39,394 nt of DNA from Oscillospiraceae bacterium. Its GTDB lineage: Bacteria > Bacillota > Clostridia > Oscillospirales > Oscillospiraceae. The notes beneath the pieces are model-generated. The model did not search any database. It saw only the letters and a list, made by a program, of their open reading frames with translations, and had not been told where the DNA came from. The DNA lies in NCBI GenBank assembly GCA_009781515.1, contig WQXY01000020.1:1-39394 (forward strand), read 5' to 3'. Within the stretch, counting starts at the first letter, position 1. Every line of letters starts with the position of its first letter. Both the position numbers and the translations under genes were made by a program. Shown in pieces: positions 33,054-39,394 of the stretch.

Positions 33054-35852
33054 TTATCTGTTGGAGTTGCGCTCAGCACTGTCGCGAGCTGCGTCAAAAT
33101 CGCCTTGAGCGATTAAGTCTTCTATTTCTTTTGCGGTGTCTGCATCTGCATGGAGTATTGTCTGCTCTTTTAATAATTCGAGCTTTTCCGCTATCTCGTC
33201 GGCATCTTTTGATATGCACGCCGTGTAGACGTCAAACCACAGGTCGCAGAGCTTTTTCTTTTCTTCCTCCGACAATGCGAGATACGCATCGTCCTGCCCG
33301 GGTTTAAGCTTTTCAACCACCGCTTTTAAGTCGGTTATGAACTTATCTGTTGCATCAGCGATTATTTCAAGCTTGTTGTTTCGTGCCGCCTGCTCAAGCA
33401 TGGTAGAGGCAGCGGTCAGGTCGGAAGCACCCATATGAGAAAGAGCACCTTTAATGGAATGGACAGCAGCTGCAAGAGTTTTCAAGTCCTCTTCTGACGG
33501 ATTTTTAAGCCTTTCGCTTATTTCCTCCAAGGTGGTTATAACCTTGCCGCAATCTCGCACAAAAATTCTCACTAAGTCTTCATCTAACGTATCATCTGTA
33601 TTATCGTTACCAAATATCGAACTGTCAACTATTTCGATTATTTTGTTAAGTGCGTTGTTTTTCTTTTGTTCGCGTGCTTCTTCAATAACTTCGAGGGATT
33701 GCTTTTCCCGAATAAACCTGTTGAGCGTCATGTCAAGCTGCCTTATATCAACCGGCTTAGAAAGAAAATCATCAAAACCCTTGCTCAAGAACAACTCTGC
33801 CTGCCCTTGCATAGCATTTGCAGTGAGCGTAACAATCGGCTTGTCATAACCAAGCTCACGAATACGCCTTGTTGCTTCCATGCCGTCCATTACCGGCATC
33901 ATATGGTCCATTAAAATCAAGTCGAAAACGGCACCTTCTTTAATTACGTCAATCGCTTCTTGTCCGTTTGCGGCTGCGGCAATTTTAAGTCCGTACGGGG
34001 CGAGCAAACCCTTTGCAACATAGAGGTTTGACTCCATATCGTCCACGACGAGCACACTGCCGTATGGCATATATTCACGGGAGAAATCGTCACTCGCATT
34101 TGATGATATTACATTGGCTGAAAAACGCATCAGCTTCTCTGCCGTTTCACGGCTGAGTATTTCATTGCCCTCAACTGCCTGCGGAATTTTAATAACGAAA
34201 ACGCTGCCCTCACCCACAACACTATTTATAGTAATCGAACCTGTCATTAAATCAATAAGACGCTTTGTGATATTCATTCCAAGTCCTGTTCCGCTGACAG
34301 ACCCGTAAGCATTTACCGTCATAAACCGTGCATATGCGTCATAAAGTTTGGACATTTGGTCGGGCGTCATGCCGTAGCCCGTGTCGCTGACGGTGTATGC
34401 AATGCAATGCGCTCCGTTTTCGTCTGTTTCAGATGCAATTTTTAGGGTGATTTTACCCTCGTCCGTGTATTTGTACGCGTTTGATATTATATTGTTGAGA
34501 ACCTGTCTGATACGAAGCTCATCGCCGATAAGTGTGGCCGGCAGATTATCTTCGACTATAAGCTCAAACTCAAGCGGCTTGCTGTCTTCACGGAATAATG
34601 TGTAGTGAATTATATCGTTGATAAGGCTTGCCGTTTCGTAACGCGCGGGGTTGATTTCGATTTTGCCCGCTTCTATTTTTGAAAGGTCAAGCAGGTCGTT
34701 TATGATTGTGAGCAGCGAATATCCCGAGTTGTAGACCCGTGTAAATGCGTCACGCACCTTTGTCGGCAGCGATTTGTCCATAAGCTCCATTTCCGTAACA
34801 CCGATTATTGCATTGAGCGGGGTACGGATTTCATGGCTCACAGTTGCAAGAAAGTTGCTTTTTTGTTTGTTTTCTTCATCGGACTTTATCTTTGCCGCAG
34901 TAACGCTCATCAACACGACACTTAGCCCGATTGCAAACACAATGCCGAGAATTCCAAGATACCATGCCAAATCCTGTATGCTCTGATAGTATGTATCATA
35001 CGGCGTCATAAGGCACAAAACCCAACCGTTGTCGAAAACCTTCCATACAAGCTCGGAGCGTTCGTTTAAGTAAGACCTCGCATCGTAAGTGCCGAAAATC
35101 GCGCCCGAACGCATATCCGCGGCAATTATGTCACCGTCGTTAAGCAAGCTGATATTTCTTCCGAAATATCCGGGGCTTGGGTGTGCAATAACATCTAAGT
35201 GTGTGTCCATCATCAAGCTGTAGCCGTCGTCTGTCAGCCTCGTATTGGCTACATATTCGTTTATGTAGTCGAACAAAACTTCAATCCATATAATGCCGAG
35301 GCGGACACCGCTATTGTCATATATACTGCGCGCATACGAAATTGCGTATATTTCAGCATCTTCAAGGAAATACGGCTCTGTTACAACAATACTGCCTCCT
35401 GCTTTTACGGCATCGTCATACCAAATAAAATTTGACGGGTCATAATCATCGGGAATAATTTTGCCTGCGCCGTTGATGTAAATCCCGCCAAAGCAGTCAA
35501 AATAGCCGTAAACATCGGCTGCTCCGTGTTTAATATCAGCTTGACTGAGCATAAATGCCGTGATTGCGTTAAAATAATCCTGTATTTTTTCAGAGGCTCC
35601 GCCGTTTGTTATGATAAAATGTGTTGACTCCGACATTCCTACAAAGGTTGATTTTGACTCCTGCAGGCTCATCATTATATGTGTTTGTGCGTTAGTAAGA
35701 GCGTCTTCCGCCCTTCTCATCAGGTGAAAACGCTCACGACTGTTCCCGTATGAATAACTGACTATTACCATTAATGCAAATGTAATTACTACAAAGAGCA
35801 TTTGTGCGTATGATAATTTCATGCTAACGATTTTTTTAAGTAATGATTTCAT
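33054..35852 (-). CDS. Hybrid sensor histidine kinase: Cache sensor, HisKA, HATPase, receiver, Hpt
   Basis: A 932-residue hybrid kinase. Two transmembrane segments (about 16-33 and 297-318) bracket an extracellular double-Cache-like sensor, with WYDDAVKAGGSIVVTEPYF and YAISYARSIYD typical of such domains. HisKA follows with His340 in TVSHEIRTPLNAIIG. The HATPase has an NIISNAYKYTD N-box, DTGYGM and GTGLGM. The receiver domain has Asp649 (LMDHMMPVMDG), and a C-terminal Hpt-like domain has His798 in AVHSIKGALSHMG. All parts of a phosphorelay are present except the output regulator. The start is the ATG at 35852, eight bases after GGAG; a longer in-frame start lacks a site. It is followed by the YchF-like gene. 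Confidence 0.9.
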   Translation of the reverse strand: MKSLLKKIVSMKLSYAQMLFVVITFALMVIVSYSYGNSRERFHLMRRAEDALTNAQTHIMMSLQESKSTFVGMSESTHFIITNGGASEKIQDYFNAITAFMLSQADIKHGAADVYGYFDCFGGIYINGAGKIIPDDYDPSNFIWYDDAVKAGGSIVVTEPYFLEDAEIYAISYARSIYDNSGVRLGIIWIEVLFDYINEYVANTRLTDDGYSLMMDTHLDVIAHPSPGYFGRNISLLNDGDIIAADMRSGAIFGTYDARSYLNERSELVWKVFDNGWVLCLMTPYDTYYQSIQDLAWYLGILGIVFAIGLSVVLMSVTAAKIKSDEENKQKSNFLATVSHEIRTPLNAIIGVTEMELMDKSLPTKVRDAFTRVYNSGYSLLTIINDLLDLSKIEAGKIEINPARYETASLINDIIHYTLFREDSKPLEFELIVEDNLPATLIGDELRIRQVLNNIISNAYKYTDEGKITLKIASETDENGAHCIAYTVSDTGYGMTPDQMSKLYDAYARFMTVNAYGSVSGTGLGMNITKRLIDLMTGSITINSVVGEGSVFVIKIPQAVEGNEILSRETAEKLMRFSANVISSNASDDFSREYMPYGSVLVVDDMESNLYVAKGLLAPYGLKIAAAANGQEAIDVIKEGAVFDLILMDHMMPVMDGMEATRRIRELGYDKPIVTLTANAMQGQAELFLSKGFDDFLSKPVDIRQLDMTLNRFIREKQSLEVIEEAREQKKNNALNKIIEIVDSSIFGNDNTDDTLDEDLVRIFVRDCGKVITTLEEISERLKNPSEEDLKTLAAAVHSIKGALSHMGASDLTAASTMLEQAARNNKLEIIADATDKFITDLKAVVEKLKPGQDDAYLALSEEEKKKLCDLWFDVYTACISKDADEIAEKLELLKEQTILHADADTAKEIEDLIAQGDFDAARDSAERNSNR

Positions 35853-35900
35853 CGTGCAAACTCCACTGTCGCCTGCCAACAAGTCTATTTCTACTACATT

Positions 35901-35916
35901 TTGACATGCAAGTCAA
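35901..35916. promoter_or_regulatory. 16-bp near-palindrome between divergent genes
   Basis: TTGACATGCAAGTCAA reads the same on both strands at 14 of 16 positions with a central TGCA. On the minus strand TTGACT could be a -35 for the hybrid kinase (17 bp to TAGAAA), and on the plus strand TTGACA. It may be an operator or simply overlapping -35 elements. Confidence 0.35.
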
Positions 35917-36051
35917 CAAAAAAGATTGTAACGTATAATGTTATTTTCACTTATGTTGAGAACTGTAGTTTATTATGATATTATTTGTGTATTACAGTGT
36001 TGTTTTTCACCTTTTATGCCAAGAAAATTTATATGAGTAGGAGTACATAAA

Positions 36052-37008
36052 ATGAAAGTTTTTATTACAGGCGGTACAGGGGCAATCGGGCAGTATGTGA
36101 CTTTGGAAGTGGCAAACAGAGGACATGAGGTATTTGTTCTCTCACGCACGCCCGAAAAGTATGCACCAATGCTGAAAATACCGGTAAGTGGCGGGGGTAG
36201 CATTAAGATAATAAAAGGACTTATGACCGAGTTCTTTCTCATGGAAGAATATGTCAAAGGCATGGATGCGGTTATTTCAATCGCCTTAGGTTGGGGCAAC
36301 GAGCCTGTTTCGATGCTGACAAACGACACTGCCGCAACGGTTAATTTGCTCGAAATTTCCGAAAAAGCAGGTGTCGGGAAGTTCATTTTCACAAGCTCCA
36401 CTGCAGCAATGGGCAACTGCACTCCCGGCATAAACGAAATGTCCTGCAACAAACCGACGAATTTATACGGCAGCACAAAAAGTGCTATTGAAGCTTATGT
36501 TATCGGATTTAGTCAGTATTTTCCTGAAGCGGGCAAAGACCCGAAAATGGTGAGCATGAAGCGTAATGTAATCCGCCCCGGTTATACATTCGGCACTCCG
36601 TGCTTCCCCGGCGGCACGGTGCAGCTTGACCCGCGTTTTCGCGATATTGCAAAGGCTGTTGTAAATAATGAGCCTGTTAAGCTTACAAAGCATGACGGCA
36701 CACAGTTTTTGTCGGGTGCTCAGATTGCAAAGGTGTACGCCGACCTGCTCGAGAGTGACTTAAACGAGGAAGTTTTCCTTGCGCTTGCCGCAGACTTTAT
36801 CACATGGGAGCGTATTGCCGAAATCGCTTTGGAAGAATATCCCAAGTCCACATCGGTCATTGAAGCCGAGGACAAGGGTTGGGACAGCACTCCCTCGCTA
36901 TATGGCGTCGATAAAATAAAGACGGTGTTCGGATTGGAGTTTCGCGGCGAGGATGAGGTGCGCGCACATATGAAATGGAGCTTGGAAGACGCACTCTCTC
37001 AGAAGTAA
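36052..37008 (+). CDS. NAD-dependent epimerase/dehydratase (extended SDR)
   Basis: A 318-residue extended short-chain dehydrogenase. The Rossmann motif is GGTGAIG (residues 7-13) and the catalytic pair is Tyr139 and Lys143 in YGSTK. The preceding FTSSTAAMG holds the catalytic Ser/Thr. NVIRPGYTFG supports a sugar-nucleotide or sugar substrate. It is followed 19 bp later by the nucleoside-hydrolase-like gene. The substrate is unknown. Confidence 0.88.
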   Translation: MKVFITGGTGAIGQYVTLEVANRGHEVFVLSRTPEKYAPMLKIPVSGGGSIKIIKGLMTEFFLMEEYVKGMDAVISIALGWGNEPVSMLTNDTAATVNLLEISEKAGVGKFIFTSSTAAMGNCTPGINEMSCNKPTNLYGSTKSAIEAYVIGFSQYFPEAGKDPKMVSMKRNVIRPGYTFGTPCFPGGTVQLDPRFRDIAKAVVNNEPVKLTKHDGTQFLSGAQIAKVYADLLESDLNEEVFLALAADFITWERIAEIALEEYPKSTSVIEAEDKGWDSTPSLYGVDKIKTVFGLEFRGEDEVRAHMKWSLEDALSQK

Positions 37009-37027
37009 GAGACACGAGGTGGCTGCT

Positions 37028-37930
37028 ATGACAAATGAAGTATTGCTGCAACGGCTAAAGCACCCCGGCGGGCGTGTACGTGCCGTTTTGGACACTGATG
37101 CATACAATGAAATTGATGACCAGTTTGCGATTGCATATTTTTTGAAAAAGCCTGAAATCTTTGACGTGCAGGCGATTACAGCCGCTCCTTTCAGTAACGA
37201 AAAAGCGGATAACCCAACTGACGGTATGCGGCTCAGCTATGAGGAAATATTGAAAATATTGCGGCTCATGGACAAAGAAGATTTACAAGATATCGTTTAT
37301 CAAGGTTCCGAAAAATATCTGCCCGATGAGAAAACGCCTGTAGACAGCCTTGCCGCAAGGGAGCTTGTGAGGCTTTCATATCTTGATGACCCGCTCTATA
37401 TTATCGCTATCGGAGCTATCACAAATGTTGCCTCGGCACTTTTGCTTGACCCGACCATGGCAGAGCGGTGCGTTGTTGTTTGGCTTGGCGGACATGCGCG
37501 GCACCGGTATGATAACAAGGAGTTTAATATGTCGCAGGACGTTGCGGCGGCTCGCGTTGTCTTTGACTCCGGTGTGCCTTTGATACAGCTGCCTTGTCAC
37601 GGTGTGGTGTCTGAACTGAGAACCACAGGTCCCGAGCTTGAATATTGGCTTCGGGGCAAAAACAATCTATGCGACTATCTTGTTGATAACACTATAAATG
37701 AGGTTGCGGGGTATGCCGGCGGAAAGGCATGGAGCCGTGTAATTTGGGATGTTTCTGCTATTGCTTGGTTTATCGACAAGTCGTTTGTTGCAGGGCGGAT
37801 TACGCCAATCCCGATTTGCGGGTATGACCACAAATATTCATATGACGAAAGCCGCCACTCTTATTTTGTCGCCGAACACATAAACAGAGATGCAATTTTC
37901 ACAGATTTATTCTTAACTCTCACATCGTGA
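37028..37930 (+). CDS. Nucleoside hydrolase (IUNH)-like protein
   Basis: A 300-residue hydrolase of the inosine/uridine-preferring nucleoside hydrolase fold. The calcium-site motif is VLDTDAYNEIDDQFA (Asp22, Asp24, Asp30, Asp31), a variant of the usual DTDxGxDD. AIGAITNVASALLLDP, VVWLGGHA and IWDVSAIAWF complete the fold. It would release a base or other leaving group from a ribosyl-type substrate. The ATG at 37028 lies eight bases after GAGG. It is probably co-transcribed with the epimerase gene, hinting at a shared sugar-containing substrate. Its TGA stop forms one end of an inverted repeat. Confidence 0.9.
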   Translation: MTNEVLLQRLKHPGGRVRAVLDTDAYNEIDDQFAIAYFLKKPEIFDVQAITAAPFSNEKADNPTDGMRLSYEEILKILRLMDKEDLQDIVYQGSEKYLPDEKTPVDSLAARELVRLSYLDDPLYIIAIGAITNVASALLLDPTMAERCVVVWLGGHARHRYDNKEFNMSQDVAAARVVFDSGVPLIQLPCHGVVSELRTTGPELEYWLRGKNNLCDYLVDNTINEVAGYAGGKAWSRVIWDVSAIAWFIDKSFVAGRITPIPICGYDHKYSYDESRHSYFVAEHINRDAIFTDLFLTLTS

Positions 37931-37951
37931 CAAGGGGACGGGGGTTTGTCA
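37928..37951. repeat. Short G-rich inverted repeat holding both convergent stop codons
   Basis: TGACAA (37928-37933) and TTGTCA (37946-37951) flank a G-rich core containing GGGGACGGGGG. The left TGA ends the nucleoside-hydrolase gene and the right TCA is the stop of the convergent PstS-like gene. GGGGACGG-centred elements with TGACA-like ends are dispersed in many Bacillota genomes; a terminator role is weak because no T-run follows. Confidence 0.5.
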
Positions 37952-39262
37952 ACCGGCGCGGACATAGCCTGTTTCTTCAACAAGATATTGACCCTGCGAG
38001 GAAACTATCCACTCAAGCAGCTTGTCTATGTTGTCCCCTCGTTCGGGGTTAAGATACTCGCCGTCTTTTTTGAGCGTAATTGCATAAAAATCGTTTGCAA
38101 ACGGATATGCACCGCTCTCGATATTTTCTTTGACCGGAGTTACCCCGTCAACAGATAAAAACTTGACCTTGTTCTCGCCAATCATATCCCTTATATAATA
38201 TAAGAAAGAATAGCCGAGCGAGTTTCTGTAATTTTTATAGTTTGCAACCTCGCTGTACATGCCCATCATAGTATCAAAAACCTCGTGCTCTGCGGGGACT
38301 ATGGGAATATCGCCCATGATTTGCTCGAGCATTACCTGACTGCCCGATGTATCGGGGCGCTGGTAAGCTCTGATTTCATTGTTTCTGCCGCCGACATCCT
38401 GCCAGTTAGTAACTTCACCCGAATAAATCCGCCGAATATCACGTGTCGATATGTCTGTGACTGTGTTGCGGCTGTTTACGAAAAAGACAAATGCTTCACG
38501 ACCCACGGGTGTCAGAACTATTTCATATCCGGATTTTTCCGCCCATTCAACTTGTTCGTCCGAAACGCCCATTAGGAAAATAATATCAGCATAACCGTCA
38601 ATAAGATTTGCAAATGCTCCTGCTGTTCTTGAGCAGACAATAAGTGATGCGTAATCTCCCGACAATTCACCGTATGTTGAGTACTCCGGAATATCCAAAT
38701 CAGGTGCCGGTGCGGGATATGTCGCTTGGACAAAAGCCGCATAAAGCGGGTATAGCGCCGTCGCACCGTCAAGACGCGGAAGCTCACCCGTCAGGCTCAG
38801 TGCAGACGGTTCATTTAATTTTGCGGTACGGCTTTCGTGATGCGTAAGCACTCCGTCAACATACCAATAGCGACCGAACGGTGTATATTCCGGCAAAAAC
38901 ACTTCCTCGCGGGAAACCGGTATTGACGAATTGTAAACTGCGGGGATAATAAATATTGCCGTAACAGAGAGCGCGACCACCGCAACCGAAACCATTGATA
39001 TGACACGGGTTTTCATTTTGAACGGTTTCCATATAAGCAGTTGCGAAATTAAAAAGACTGCTGAGCATATTGTGAACGGCACCCAAAATCCATGTATAGT
39101 GTTGTAATTAAATGCAATAACAAGCGAAAACATAACCGCGAAAACAAAACAGAAAATAAAACTCAAGCCGCACAAAACACCTTTTATGACTTTATTGTCA
39201 ATAAAATAAGCGGCTACAAGGGGAGCGACAGCAAGCGCTCCAAACAAAAACATGATTTCCAT
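37949..39262 (-). CDS. Membrane-anchored PstS-like (phosphate-type) substrate-binding protein
   Basis: A 437-residue protein. Residues 1-115 contain four predicted transmembrane segments (from MEIMFLFGALAVAPLVAAYF to VVALSVTAIFIIPAVY). The remainder is a PstS-like binding domain with DGATALYPLYAAF, DIIFLMGVSDEQ, TDISTRDIRRIYSGEVTNWQDVGG and IRAYQRPDTSGSQVMLEQIM. The last two are classic for phosphate-type binding proteins. It has no lipobox and no Pst permease or ATPase genes nearby. It may be a sensor or an anchored binder rather than a free transporter subunit. The ATG is ten bases after AGGAG. Confidence 0.85.
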   Translation of the reverse strand: MEIMFLFGALAVAPLVAAYFIDNKVIKGVLCGLSFIFCFVFAVMFSLVIAFNYNTIHGFWVPFTICSAVFLISQLLIWKPFKMKTRVISMVSVAVVALSVTAIFIIPAVYNSSIPVSREEVFLPEYTPFGRYWYVDGVLTHHESRTAKLNEPSALSLTGELPRLDGATALYPLYAAFVQATYPAPAPDLDIPEYSTYGELSGDYASLIVCSRTAGAFANLIDGYADIIFLMGVSDEQVEWAEKSGYEIVLTPVGREAFVFFVNSRNTVTDISTRDIRRIYSGEVTNWQDVGGRNNEIRAYQRPDTSGSQVMLEQIMGDIPIVPAEHEVFDTMMGMYSEVANYKNYRNSLGYSFLYYIRDMIGENKVKFLSVDGVTPVKENIESGAYPFANDFYAITLKKDGEYLNPERGDNIDKLLEWIVSSQGQYLVEETGYVRAG

Positions 39263-39394
39263 AAAATATCATCTCCTCGTATTATATAGTTGTAGTTATT
39301 AACGTCCCTCTTCAAGGACAATATGCTACACTGTTCAGGATGCTGTGGATTGGTTACTCTCTCCTACCACTCGATGGTTTTGAAAAGGCTCCAA

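Noticed and set aside
39281-39286. A TATAAT on the minus strand before the PstS-like gene
   Set aside because: It would start transcription inside the ribosome binding site, leaving almost no leader, and no -35 fits well.
39263-39394. Short open frames running to the right edge
   Set aside because: Both strands have frames of about 20-30 codons with no recognisable motif, RBS or start; too little to call a gene.

Overview
The window looks like a chromosomal segment of a low-to-moderate GC Gram-positive bacterium of the Bacillota, most likely class Clostridia (uncultured gut or rumen type). This rests on the gene content and signals: the Asp23-like/FakA pair (yloU-yloV), the rpmH-rnpA-yidD-yidC-jag block, a LytTR regulator beside a LiaF-like protein, strong AGGAGG-type ribosome binding sites, several GTG starts and sigma-A type promoters. 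The species cannot be named from the sequence. No rRNA, tRNA, CRISPR array, phage or intact insertion sequence was seen.

Layout. (1) 1-396: an ORF6N-domain protein cut by the left edge. (2) 675-13880, all on the minus strand: one carbohydrate operon that starts with its own LacI-family repressor and continues with a PfkB kinase, a GH65 glycoside phosphorylase, a solute-binding lipoprotein, two CUT1-type ABC permeases, an FGGY kinase, AraD, an L-fucose-isomerase-like sugar isomerase and a GH13 alpha-glucosidase. A TTGACA/TATAAT promoter with a palindromic operator just after the expected transcription start precedes the repressor. Hairpins flank the binding-protein gene, and a 106-bp palindromic repeat sits between the kinase and araD. 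(3) 14007-18610: a secreted six-SH3-repeat protein, an MFS transporter that appears to be leaderless, and a divergent LytTR/LiaF-like pair. (4) 18620-24582: FakA and Asp23-like genes, divergent from a 1242-residue BvgS-like hybrid histidine kinase. (5) 24638-30384, minus strand: rpmH, rnpA, yidD, yidC, jag (khpB), acpP and alaS as one block, ending at a terminator shared with the kinase. dnaA is not next to rpmH; an MFS gene is divergent there. (6) 30579-35852: the UMF1-like MFS gene, a divergent YchF-like GTPase and a second hybrid kinase (Cache sensor, HisKA, HATPase, receiver, Hpt). (7) 36052-39262: an NAD-dependent epimerase and a nucleoside-hydrolase-like gene in tandem, convergent with a membrane-anchored PstS-like protein.

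How the genes work together. In the sugar operon the ABC proteins would import an oligosaccharide, using an ATPase encoded elsewhere. GH65 and GH13 would cleave alpha-glucosidic bonds, and isomerase, kinase and AraD form an L-arabinose-type route (aldose to ketose to ketose-5-phosphate to D-xylulose-5-phosphate). Finding both halves in one transcription unit suggests a glucose-plus-pentose substrate. This is the best candidate for a little-described system here. The rpmH-alaS block combines translation, RNase P, membrane insertion, RNA binding and acyl carrier functions and is housekeeping. No stretch above about 300 bases lacks a gene; the longest gaps (397-674 and 20618-20853) hold terminators and promoters.
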